Assembly (NCBI GenBank): GCA_027405735.1
Contig: JAPEHQ010000013.1
Location: 1 to 64,000 of the forward strand
Origin: Mucor racemosus
Taxonomy: Eukaryota > Mucoromycota > Mucoromycetes > Mucorales > Mucoraceae
Direction of reading: 5' to 3'
Length of the DNA stretch: 64,000 nt
The notes under the pieces were generated by a model. That model had not been told where the DNA came from. It searched no databases and worked only from the letters and a program-made list of their open reading frames with translations. A program made the translations under genes and the position numbers. Shown one piece after another: positions 21,923 to 33,222 of this stretch (its first letter is position 1; each line of letters begins with the position of its first letter).

Positions 21923-23873
21923 ATGTCTAAACAACGTAGAAAAAAAGAATAGAAAGATTTTTACAATGGTACACACAAAAGTCATTCATCACAATGGGAT
22001 ACTTCCGGTAGTAAAGGGAAGAAACGAACCACAGAGCCATTACCATGCGATTTGTTATTAAATACCTTACTTCCGTATGTACCAAACAAACCGATTATTG
22101 CCAAATTGCTTTCCAGCTACCACTTGTACTGTTAGCAGATGACCTTTTTCGTTGTGCCGGATATAAAAAATTCATGATGGATTTATAACCAACATATAGC
22201 CATGGATCGTTGCACGCTTTAAGAATGGATTCTGTATCCCTTTACGCATTATTCTGCCAAAACAACGAGGATGATCGAATGATGATATCTGACTTGAAGG
22301 TTATACTATTATGGATCCAACTCAAAAAGCTCCAACATATAAGATGCAACATTCAATTCATTGTTTGATATGAAAATTATTTATAAAACCTACCATTTAA
22401 AAGATCTATAATTCGCTCACAATTTAACAATTTCTCTGACCTCAAATCTGTCCGTATTTTTAACCTGAAGCTGTTGCTACAAAGCCCACTGAAAAACCTC
22501 CTATCAATGAGAGCCGCTTTAAGGATCTTCCTTGGGATGCCATTTAAGAACTACAGTTGATTACAGATGCAGTATCAAAGGCTAATATCACAGATTTGAG
22601 TGAACAAATCAAGGAGGTATCAGCTAAACTCAAGGTGGAGAGCAGAAAATCTAAACAAATACTTTTTCTTCAAGGGTCAAAGCTTTGAAAAAAACAGTGA
22701 AAGAAGAATCACAATGTCTGCAATGATATTCAAGAGCCCAAATCCGATAGATATACTGCTCTCTATAAAATTCAAACCTTAAACGACAACTTTATTCTTT
22801 ATAGTCTGATCAATTCCATACCAGAAACGTTATTTATTACCATGGTAAAGAGATTTTAAAGCCTTGTGACATTGAGCAACTAATTCATAATGAAGAAACA
22901 CTTGCTAAATCCAACTTTTCCGATACGGATAATGGACCGAAAGTCATGACAAAAACAGTTGCTATGGGTATGAAAAGATACAAATATCATCTGAATCTTC
23001 ACAGAATATACATTCTACTTGCCCCAACTGATGATTTGCCAGATGATGATGATTTTGAATCTCTTCCAGCTTCATATAAAATATATGCTGCAGACAATGA
23101 TTTTGGTAGAAAAAGACATTTAGCTGAAAAAAAAAACAAACGAGAAACCGAATTAGGCAAACAAGCTCAAATGGTTGAACACAAATTAGCTGAATTGAGT
23201 ATGATCTTGGCAAACCATGGAGATAATAAACAACTTAGTTTGGTTAGTCGCAAACAAGACATCAAAACATTAATATTCTTCGATCATTCGAAGAAAATGA
23301 TGAATTTAAATAGAAAAACGGAAATCATAGACAAACGTTTTCGTTCTCGCATCTATTCGAAAGAAAGATTACTCTGTTCTGGTACTTCTGGACAAGACTC
23401 TTTAATTATGTTCATTGGAGATAGGGGAGCTTGTATCGGCTCAACATTGAAAGGATATTTAAGATACGGAGGAAGTGGAAGCCCAAGTTACATTCCGTGT
23501 CTTCATTTATCAAAATTTCAAATGAACACAAGACCTCGCAAGCTTGCGTGTAATGCTTTAAATCCATAATACAACACCTCAAGGATGTCATAATCAATGA
23601 TAGCGCAATCAGCAAAGCAAACAATAGGGGGGGGGATTTTTATGCCCGAATCATCAATGTATCTCTATTAAGAAATATAGAACTGTACATTCAAGAGACG
23701 AAACGTCTGCCTTGGCAATTGTTGTTGCTGGTCTTTCATATATGCTCTTCAATGAGCCATTACCGATGTTCAATCCATACACCAGTCAATCTAATACTAA
23801 TTTTTCCCCAAGACACAGCTTTCTGTACAAGAACCGGAGATGGGGGCAACGGCGATGCTACTTTATCGATTGA
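21923..23873 (+). pseudogene. Fanzor-like (TnpB-type) transposase, decayed
   Basis: Eukaryotic TnpB relatives are RNA-guided nucleases carried by transposons and known from Mucoromycota (family knowledge). The best preserved part is the end: LIMFIGDRGACIGSTLKGYLRYGG at 23403-23474; then, one frame over, ISNEHKTSQACV*C, the first zinc-ribbon pair with a TAA inside it; then, after a G9 run at 23627-23635, FLCPNHQC as the second pair; then HSRDETSALAI with the RuvC-III aspartate, and FNEPLPMFNPYTSQSNT. At least two frameshifts and one stop sit in this 470-bp part. Upstream, an ATG at 21923 opens MSKQRRKKE followed by TAG, and helical fragments (22560-22660, 22946-23400) are broken by more stops. 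The N-terminal assignment is uncertain. The total span fits a 600-700-aa protein. No terminal repeats were found. Confidence 0.75.
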
Positions 23874-24999
23874 ATGAATCTAGTAAGTACAAATTAACAT
23901 ATTACTAATAAAACTCATATGCTTCAAGGTTTCGGAGTACTTCTCCATCATAGTATTTGATTCTGTTTTTTTTTCTAAAAAATTTGATTTTTTAACATTT
24001 CATACCGATCCTACTTTGGCTTTTAGATGATTGAATAGGATGATAGATGTAACTACGGGGGAAATGATTCTGTAATTCTTTTTTATGGGGCTTGTTTTCG
24101 TCCTGAGATATGATTACTTAGAAAATAGCCAATGTTTGTATAAAACTGATGATTGCAATTAATTCTATCAAGTAAACCTTACTTTAAAGTATGCTTGAAG
24201 CTGCTTCTGAATGCTTGATTTATCGCATATTAAAAGATTGCAACTGTTGAATACTGTTTATAGTAAAATCCTCTCAAAATATAGACCAAAAAGCATATAT
24301 CTCACTTATAAAGCAAAAGGTATCTCTTAAAATACTATATGATCCAAAGATAATATTAATACTATTATTAATCTAATAAATCCAACTTACTTTTCAGAAA
24401 AATCTCAATTTTTGGTGGTGAAATATCATAAAGAACTTGCTAGCCAATTTCTCCTGTCACTTGAGTGTCTAAAATCAGGATTTAAAGGGATTTGCGAAAC
24501 TATTTAGCATGTCATTGTTTTTAAAAAATATGTTACCATTGAACGTTAATTACAAGCAAGTACAAATAATAGTTAATAATCAATAATCAATAGTAAGTCA
24601 TTATGCAAGTTGATGCAAAATCTTGCATTTTGCAACTGTTTTTTTCATTTTTTCGATTTTGTGCACTGAATTCAAATTCAGGCACAATGAGCAAATTTTG
24701 ATTTGCTTTGACAAATATGGTGCTCCCTTGAAATGAATGGGAATTTCACAATTTGGATGTTATTGCCTTTTTCGAGATGTTTCTATTATTTTAGCATTAC
24801 TTTGATTAGGTTGTGTTATATCAGTTATTGAAAATCGGGATTGAGATCATCAAAGGTTCAGCCTTCATTACCAATTTAAATTACATTATTGAATTCATTC
24901 AATTTATTGTCGTAAATATTTATTTATATTATATTATAACGTTCTGTATGTTAGTTCTTTTTAGGGAGAAGAGAGAGGTTATTCTTAATTTACTGCAAG
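23874..24999. other. 1.1 kb AT-rich, no gene recognised
   Basis: Lies between the Fanzor-like relic and the stop codon of the FAR1-type gene. No MULE transposase continuation of the FAR1 gene is visible on the minus strand. Confidence 0.5.
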
Positions 25000-25701
25000 T
25001 TACATTACGTTGGAATTTATTGTTGCCTGCTTGATTCGAGCTCTTTTATTTTTGATATCTCTAGGAAACACGAGTTTTCCAGTTGAAGATAAAGCATTGG
25101 CAATGGCGCGATTAGAGGCACTAGTTTCATACATGACATTAAATATGCTTGTTTGTACCTCATCAAACTGTCGATTTTCAGGAAGACTATAAATGTCGAT
25201 TCCTCTTTTAGGTTCACAAGAATGTTCAAACTTTGATGGCTTAACCACCCACTGAGCGTCTTTTTCTGTGATACGAACTGCGTATTTGCAGTTCACTTTG
25301 GCTGATCTTGCATCTCTAGGATTACTGAGGCTTTTCTTTTTAGTAGGTCTAAAGACACCACCGAATTTACACTCGAGTAAAAGAAACATTTTGCCCTTTT
25401 CTTGTTTGAGTTGAGACGATCTTTTAACCAAGAAATGGCCTCTCTCTTTATTTACTTGTCTGAAATGCGCTTCAGCTTCTTCAAGAGTTTCGAAATAAAG
25501 CCTGTCTTGTGGTTGTTGCTGTTGTTGTTCCTGTTGTTCTTGTGGTTGTAACTGTAACTGTTGTTGTAATGGTAATGGCTGTTGCTGCTGCTGTTGTTGT
25601 TGTTGTTGTTGTTGTTGTTGCAACTGTTGTTGTTGTTGTTGTTGGTGTAAAATAGGTGCAACAAAGCAGAGGTTACTTTCATGGATTGTAACATCAGCCA
25701 T
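25000..25701 (-). CDS. FAR1-type DNA-binding domain protein with poly-Q
   Basis: Single-exon frame of 233 codons starting ATG at 25701 (MADVTIHE). After about 20 residues comes a Gln-rich block of roughly 50 residues coded by mixed CAA/CAG (about 25513-25650). Residues from about 75 on match the FAR1/FHY3 zinc domain related to WRKY-GCM1: YFETLEEAEAHFRQVN, LLLECKFGG, VNCKYAVRI, W-V-FEHSCEPKR. This domain binds DNA and normally precedes a MULE transposase; none follows here, so the gene is either a cut-down transposase or a domesticated regulator. The frame is intact. It sits alone in more than 10 kb of repeat-rich DNA, next to a decayed transposase, which leaves both readings open. Confidence 0.7.
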   Translation of the reverse strand: MADVTIHESNLCFVAPILHQQQQQQQLQQQQQQQQQQQQQQPLPLQQQLQLQPQEQQEQQQQQPQDRLYFETLEEAEAHFRQVNKERGHFLVKRSSQLKQEKGKMFLLLECKFGGVFRPTKKKSLSNPRDARSAKVNCKYAVRITEKDAQWVVKPSKFEHSCEPKRGIDIYSLPENRQFDEVQTSIFNVMYETSASNRAIANALSSTGKLVFPRDIKNKRARIKQATINSNVM

Positions 25702-27971
25702 TTTGTTCGTTTTCTAATGCTACTTGTGTTATCTAACTTGAGAAATACATTTATATTCATCTACGGTGTTTGTGCTTACCTTTTTCAATAAAAATGTGTA
25801 GGCGTTAAAGAAAGAATCGGGATTGTGGCTCGGTGCACATATTTTTTATTTCTTTTTATGTTTATTTCCACATATTTCTTTAAATACGACGTATTTAAGG
25901 TTGAAATTCAGCTAAAAACCAATATTTCCATGCGTCTGATTGAAAGCAATCATCTATAATTGATTTGGCCACAGTACACAACCTTTTTTACACAGTTGTT
26001 ACATGCAGAAATGTCGAAGAAACATAAAATCAAACTACTGTATATATTCGCAGCAAGTATGTGAAAAATAAAATATCATTTATAGAGCACTTCATATTAG
26101 AAATGTTTTATTAATGCGTATTTATAACATTGCTATAAATTATTTGAACGCTGAATTTTTTTTTTTTTCGGTGGTATCGAACTGGATGTAAACTACTATA
26201 GTGTATTTTGCATTAGTACCTGTCTTATTGCTGCATATTTATTTCTACAAAAGCAAAGCATGTACCCAGATTATATATTACTAGCAAAAAGTACTTGATG
26301 CAAGAAAAGAAATAGAAGAAACTTTAATATTTTCTGTTGTATCGTTACAGGATTTTCTTGCGCAATATATTTGTATAATAGCAGATGTTGTTGTTGAGAA
26401 ATAAGAAACGTGTGCATCACTAGTATTATAATTAATCACTTGTCAAACACCACTTTATTTTCTCTTTTTATTTCTATTTTATCAGATCTAATAGTGCAGC
26501 TTTACTCTTGCAATATTATGAAGGGACCATAGATGATTTGCATATATCAATGTTTTGCACAATTGATAAAAACTATTGCATGAAGCTTTTTTAAATTCTA
26601 GGCGGGTCAAACTCCAGCTATGACTACCGAACTTGCATTTTGACGTATTAGTTATAGGAGTTGAACAAAATGAATAATAGTCCTAAATGTAATGAATCAA
26701 GTTATCATTATAATTCACAGCAGTAGTGGTCATCTCAAATGTTCCTGTAAATACTACAAGGAAATTCTTTCAGAAATTCTTGTAGGATTATATGTCTTTC
26801 TTCCTCTTTACATCTTTATTTATTTTCCTTAATAAATATCTAGTTACAAATAAGGATACCAACCTTCCTTCAATCAATGTTCACCGGTCTCTAATATTAA
26901 AAATTATATCATTAGCATAACATTTTGACCATAATATTTATCCAAGATCACAGATAAGTACACCAAATCATAAACTAAACAAATTACTTCAGATCATCAA
27001 AAATTTATAGCAACTTGGTTTTGCGCACTTGATGTTTTAGATTCAGTTTTTGATTCTAAATCGAACTGTGTAGGTTTTGGAGATAAATTTTCAGTCTCAA
27101 AATTCTGAAGGACCTTAGAAAGAAATTGATATTTCCAAGCTCTTCATGAAGTTAGGATTCGTACTGTATATACATTGTGAAGCAGCTGGATTTGCTTTTC
27201 CGTAAGTTGTTTACAAGTTACTATCGTCAAATAATGTATCAGTTGAACAAAAGGACTATTTGAACCATCTTTATATTGACAATGGCTTTTCAAATGTAAG
27301 TATATCTTTTTTGCATTACTTTGTTGTATAAATGTCTTGTGACTCAAGAAGAAATAGTATGTAATATAGTTTATGGGATTTTTACATTACAACTATACTC
27401 GTTTGTGTTGGCTACGAACTTCTTTTCCATGAATAATGACCAAATAAAATACGAAAGTGTATTTTGATCTTATTTTGAGTTACTTTCCACAGATTAAAGT
27501 TATATTTTGTTCTGGAAGCTGCAATTCGGGCAATTCGTGGATGTTCTCAAGGGATACTGGCATTCATGGTTTGAGTTCATTTGAAACATATCCATTAGAA
27601 AACGTTGAGTCTTCAGATCGACATACTCAAAGTAACGACTAGCTAACGAAATCACAACAGGGAGATAGCTCTATGCAATCCCTATTTAAAATATTTTTCA
27701 AATGAAGGTTCAAATCACAATTCATTATTTAATCCACCTTTCTCTGTCCATCTCAAACATCCATTGCGAAATGAGCCAACCCATAAAAACAGATGGGTAG
27801 GTTTTCGATCTAAATTTGCTATTTTAAATCTCGATTCAAAGTTTGTACACTCATCACTCCATAAATTCGAGGTTATTGACATCAGTAAATACTGTACAGC
27901 GAATTTAATTCTCAGATGTTGAAGTACCTACTGGAGTAAAATTTGAATAACCAAAAAATTAATGTTCATAG
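25702..27971. other. 2.3 kb AT-rich, no gene recognised
   Basis: Upstream of the FAR1-type gene on the minus strand. Frames at 27144-27347 (minus) and 27457-27642 (plus) are short and unrecognised. No repeat family could be traced elsewhere in the window by eye. Confidence 0.45.
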
Positions 27972-29265
27972 TTTTCTATAACTAACCTCATACTAAACAT
28001 TTTCTAGGGTACACCTTAGGCGTTGTTAAATATATATGAATTGGTCGCATTTATGCTAACTGTTCCGAAATTTATTATATATCTCGCAAAAGACTTAAAA
28101 GCAGGTAAAATACGCTGCTTTTTCCTTAAAAGCCTGGACTCACTTTTTATTGCTGCTCAACTTTTGTTTTCACTAAATGACACCAAGAAAAAATTATATG
28201 CCAGTGTACCTGAGATGATCCACTTTAATCTAAAAACAAGCATCCAAAGATATCCTATTTTTTTGCAGTTGGTATAACTTTTTCAATGCTAATGTTTCAG
28301 ATTTTTACACGTATTTCACTGCTAAAGATTGAAAACTTTGAGGTTCCATATCTCTACAAAAAATTAAGCTATACTAAAAAAAAAAATTAATAATAAAACT
28401 TTCTTGTTTTGAAGCGCTCTATAACATATTTAGGTATAAAAAAATTCTGAGCACTTTTATTTTTTTTTCATTTTTTTGATATTTTTGTAGTAGATTTCAA
28501 AATATTCGCTAAATTGAGCAACGCTTTTTTTATATTTATGTCATTAAGCTCGTTGAGCTCTCTCGGACCGAATTTAGTTTTTTTTCAAAATATTAATTTT
28601 TCGTGGAGATATCCTTAAAAATGTGTACAAAAAGTTACATTCATCTCTAGCTTCCATTTTCCCCTTGTATACCCTCATCCCAAATTCTGAATTTGAAAAA
28701 AAAATTGATAAAAGTTTTGTTTATTCTACGAAAAATGCAGCTAGAAGGTTCAGCAATGGTTCGATCGATAGATACTTTTACTGCAGATGATCTCCATTAC
28801 TGATATTTAAAATATGCTTATAAAAAGTGTTCTGTATCGTCAAAAAACCTTCAAAATTTCAATTGCATTTTGCGAACAATTTGATGTGAAACATTCATTT
28901 AAATTTTATTTAGATGTATGCATAATCCAAAACTGTACAAAACCCATTTAATATACTAGGTTAATTTACTTTACAGTTCATGAGAATTTAAACGGTTTTG
29001 TTTTTTGAATCATTTTTCGATCGATTTTATAAATTCATTTTGGAACTCAGTTGCCATAGGGTTCAAGCTGTAATACAAATTATTACTTTGATTATCTTGA
29101 CGAAAAATTAATATTTTTTGCTGAATCAAAAAATGCAGAGTAGCTTTCAGTTGGAACTACTGTATCTTGGGACTGCAAACAATTAACACGCCAATTTTGG
29201 TGGTTGAATTTTACAATCAATTTTAAATAAATCTTTGGTCAATCTTATGTCAATATTATTTCAAT
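27972..29265 (+). repeat. Repeat A, copy 2
   Basis: Same landmarks as copy 1 in the same order. The part 28010-28785 is almost identical to the inverted copy at 33223-33995, and much closer to that copy than to copies 1 or 6. It is followed at 29612 by repeat B, the same order seen at 60640-64000. Confidence 0.85.
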
Positions 29266-31479
29266 ATACTGTAGATCCTAAAGTATATTCGTTTATTCGT
29301 ATTATTATTTGAGGACGTCAATATTTATTACTTCTATTGGTCAGTTTTTTTTTAGCATTTACCAAACTTTGAAATTGACATCCCCTATTATGTTGATTGG
29401 CCTTTTACTACAGAAGACATGTGCTACGCAAGATGATTTCATTGTGTCCAGATGGGCTGCACACTATAGGCTGAGTTGTTGTATCTACTGAATATGACTA
29501 CAAAGATAACAAGATGCACATGGGCACAATAAAAGAAACTGCACACCACGAGTACAACGAAAAGTCTGTATGGGCAGGATTATAGATTTTGTTTGTGTGT
29601 ATAACATTAATTCCATGTGTGCATATGCATAATAGTAGAATTGCCCATAAGCATATCATTATTCCTATTTGTGCATAATAAGAAATCTGACCATGAGCAT
29701 AATGAGCTGTTCGTATGGGCACAAATTGGTTTGTACATGAGCATCGTGCCGTTCTCAAAATTTTATTATATATTTTACTGGAATAATGGGAGGTTTTCAA
29801 ATTACATTTGCTTTCATTAATATAGATTATAGACAATAATACAATTCAATGCGTTGTTGATGTAGAGCAATACATCCAAGAACCAGTATATTTACAATTA
29901 TCATCAGTTTTTGTAGATATGTTCATAGATATAATATTTACAGCAAGAATGGCTTTTGCTCTGAAATAAACTTAAATAGCACTTACTGCTTAACTTTATA
30001 CCGCAAGACAAATCTAAGATTATAAATGTTACTTTATCACTCATAAAATTTAAATAAATTAACCTTCTTTAAAATTACTATTTTAGTTTAAGATTGTCAG
30101 CTGTAAAAAGATTTATTTTCAAATATACGGTAACTATGATCAAAACTATGATTATTAGACAAAACATTAGATTACTCTTTTTTTGTATTTCTATATCATT
30201 TAAAATTTTATCACTTTTCTGGAACATTTTGTGCGTTTGCGTCTAGTTCTAGCTTTGTATTGAGTAGATTTAAATATCATCATTGCCTTCAATTTGATCT
30301 GGTAATCAAGAAATATGTCCAATAATACGGTAGTATATTGATATTTTATCTTAGAATGCGGTTAAATGAAAATATCAGTCTCTAATATAGACTGCTACCT
30401 ATACTAAAGACATTAGTCCCTTATGTTAGCATGCAAATTTAGATAAAAGAAAATAATACCAGCTTGATAGTCTGATATGCATTATTAAACGGTAAATATA
30501 TACTTGGAATATGAAAACAAAAAAAGAGAAACAACAAACATAGAAAAGAATTTTCAAGATTGTACATTTTTTAGAACAATGCAAACCCTGCTAAATTACA
30601 CATTTCAGTCAATGTAAAAGCAGCATTACAGCGCATCAACCATAAATTAAACAAAATAGGTAGTAACTGATATTATGAAAACATACATTTTCTAACAGAA
30701 AAACCGTCTGCCATATCATACATTTATTAAAAAATTGTAAAAGCGACCCTGTAGAGCGACACTATAATTGAACATAGCAAGATTGAACGACCAAGTCTCT
30801 TATACTATGGTACAGTAGTCGCGCTATATAAGGCTACAATATATACGGCTATGCTCTCTATGAGGCTAGGATTTTTGAGAACTTTTTTTTTAGCAGGGAA
30901 ATAGCCTTATTAGCCTTATTTTATATAAGGCTGTGCTAAAAAAAATTTAGCCTTATACAAAACGGCACGTGACTAAAATTTTAGTATTTGCATGATAAAA
31001 ATTTAAATTTTTTAGTTTTTTAGAATTTTCGCGTAGTGCTGTGGTTATTTTTCGGTCTTGTTAAGTGAAGGTCCTGAGTACAACTCTCACCTGTTTCACT
31101 TTTGTCTCTTGCTAAGTTAGTGGTGTTTGTAGTTTTTTCTTCCCCTGAAAAACATAACTTGAATCGCATAATTTAGGTACAATTAATGGAAATATTTTTA
31201 TTGGTTTTATTTCTAATACAAAAAAAATATTTTTTTGTTTATGTTCACAAGGAGAAAAATAATTGCAAAGATCAGATTGCCTTAATATTTCTAGATCTTC
31301 AGATGATGTGAAAAGAAGGAAGATACTAAAGGATGATCTGTGAGTCCCGACAGAACAGGTATGAAAAATAGCCTTAATATATAAATTGTATTGTTTTATA
31401 TATCACAGTCATTGTTTTATTCTAACATATATCTGATATGCTAGAATAATTAAAAATAATAAAACAAAGTCTTGATAAA

Positions 31480-31854
31480 TGTCAGCGTTCCAACTGTGGT
31501 GATGTATCATTCTTAAACCGGATCATGTCAAATCCAAAAAAGTAAATAATAACAGATCCGGAACCGGAAGTTCCTTAATTAAATATTAACTATACAATGC
31601 TCCTAAAAGCATGGTATAGAAGCATGGTATAGAAGCATGGTATAGAAGCATGGTACAAAAGCATAATACGCCAGTGCGATATTCCAACATGATATACCAA
31701 CATGACACATTACTATTAAATAACATCTAAACTACCTTACCACACCATTAATTCCCCAAATCAAATAGTATATAAACCCTATTAATTTCATTCCAATAAA
31801 CGATATCTCTTTACTTGATTAAATTTCTAATTTTATTTAACCTAAACATATTTT
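31480..31854 (+). mobile_element. LTR-like segment nested in TIR element
   Basis: Starts TGTCAGCG and contains a TATA-like TATATAAACCC near 31770 with ATA-rich sequence downstream. TTGATAAAT occurs at both boundaries (about 31473 and 31853), but the right end is not the usual CA, so boundaries are approximate. No related copy was found in the window. Confidence 0.4.
31609..31660. repeat. 13-bp minisatellite, 4 units
   Basis: GCATGGTATAGAA repeated at 31609, 31622 and 31635, with a fourth, diverged unit at 31648. Confidence 0.9.
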
Positions 31855-32851
31855 GATAAATCATGTGGGTCAAACTAAGAGATCAAAACTAAACTGATCC
31901 TTATTCTTTTATTCATGAAATGTGGTTTATATACTAATGACAGATTAGTAAATAAGGACTGCTCGAAGTGACAGTATAAATTAATAATGAAATTCATAGA
32001 GTGTAACCGAATGTGGTGTGTATAGATAGTAGAAGGTGATAATTATACAACAGTCACCCACGTTATATAAGGCTATGCTCTATATAAGGCTGAAAAACCC
32101 TTCCAAAAAGTTAGCCTTATATAGCGCGACTACTGTATATCTAAGTTTTAAATAAAAAAGCATTTTTTTCTTTAACTTTTTTTATATTTAATCACGTATG
32201 GTCTGAAAATTCAGTTTTTGTAGCGGACATTTTCGGGGCTCATTTTATCCTTATCAACACTCATGATTTACATCAAAAAATAGAAAAATCGAATTTTGAT
32301 ACCAAAATCAACGTTTAACTATACTACATTGTGAGAAGAAATTGTAGTAATAACTAATACGCCTTTTATAAAAGCTTAATATTAAATGTTAAATAATGAA
32401 ACTTTGTATTTTTGGCCCAAAAACGGTTTTTTGATTGAAGGATTTTTATGTAATATCTTGTAATAGAAGTATTTGTTATTTTTTATTGAGCAAATAGAGC
32501 GCTAAATTTTTTGTATGTGTATATTTTTTGTTTTTATAATTGGTAGTATAATTAACTCTAGATTTGGAAAATCAGAAAAAAAAATTGAAAAATGTCAAAA
32601 TTGATGATCTGGACAAGAATAATTTTAGAAATTAATATTCCGCTTGTAAGCCCTGTAAGTCTTAAAAATAAGAGATTTCATAATACTTGTGAACTTTTTC
32701 AAGAATTTACGATGCTTTACCCACTTGATTCAAGCTTATTATTGTAAATCTTTATACATATAAATATTGTGTGGTAGTTTATTTGATAATAATATAGACT
32801 TACTTTATAATTATTGCGTTAGACATGATTTACATTAAGTTTTAGTTTTAC

Positions 32852-33080
32852 CTCTCCAATATCATAAACATAAAAATAAACTTAGCCATCACTAGAAGCT
32901 ATTGCCGCCTTTTTATCCTCTTTGTACCCAGCCAATGTATTCAGTGCTTTACTAGAACCAACCTAAGCACTTACAAATGGTTCCTCGGTATTTGCATTCA
33001 AATTCCATAAATTAAATTGACTAGTTCCGTCTACAGTAGTATCAAACGTATCATCAGCCCGCCTTTTGGTAAATGTCAAT
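32852..33080 (-). pseudogene. Dynein intermediate chain fragment (last WD repeats)
   Basis: Read on the minus strand, the segment gives TVDGTSQFNLWNLNANTEEPFV, then a TAG, VGSSKALNTLAGYKEDKKAAIASSDG, then a TAA, and VYDIGE followed by GTAAAA, like an exon end. The order DGT-F-LWNLN-TE, ALN-L-W/Y, G-K-AI-SSDG, V-YDIGE is that of the final WD40 blades of cytoplasmic dynein intermediate chain. Only about 76 codons exist, with two stops. It ends at the base where the L2 LTR fragment begins (33081), so the upstream part of the gene was cut off or never copied. Confidence 0.7.
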
Positions 33081-33222
33081 GCAGTAAGTAACAAAGTTGT
33101 TTACTAAAATAAAAAAAATAAAAAATAAAAGAAGTAGACATAAAATTATAATCAGCTAAAGTTTTTATTACAAAAGATTTCTGAAGATTTAAAATAACTG
33201 AAAAAGTATGAGGGCATTTATA
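33081..33222 (-). mobile_element. 3' part of an L2-family LTR
   Basis: On the minus strand this reads TATAAATGCCCTCATAC ... AATAAAAACTTTAGCTGATTATAA ... TTACTGCA, matching the last ~145 bp of the solo LTRs at 45740-46466 and 61480-62208. It ends in the same terminal bases and is truncated at 33222 against inverted repeat A. Confidence 0.75.

Larger units (their letters stand above)
30813..32135. mobile_element. pogo/Tc1-mariner-like TIR element, TA target
   Basis: A 1323-bp insertion with perfect 24-bp terminal inverted repeats (outer bases CAGTAGTCGCGCTATA; left 30813-30836, right 32112-32135) flanked by TA at 30811-30812 and 32136-32137. The uninterrupted counterpart in repeat B copy 2 lies at 63465-63480, so the boundaries are exact. 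Subterminal AAGGCTATGCTCTATATAAGGCT-like words repeat near both ends. No transposase frame is present and an LTR-like segment occupies 31480-31854. CAGT-type ends and a TA target are typical of the pogo branch. Most likely a non-autonomous element. Confidence 0.9.
29612..32700 (+). repeat. Repeat B, copy 1, interrupted
   Basis: Collinear with 62259-64000 after removal of the insertion at 30813-32135. Shared landmarks: GAATTGCCCATAAGCAT, TTGTGCATAATAAG, CTTTTCTGGAACATTT, AACAGAAAAACCGTCTG, AGCGGACATTTTCGGGGCTC and TTTTTGGCCCAAAAAC. No conserved frame. Its first 140 bp, with the 100 bp before it, is dense in words of the form ATGRGCAYAAT in both orientations. Confidence 0.85.
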
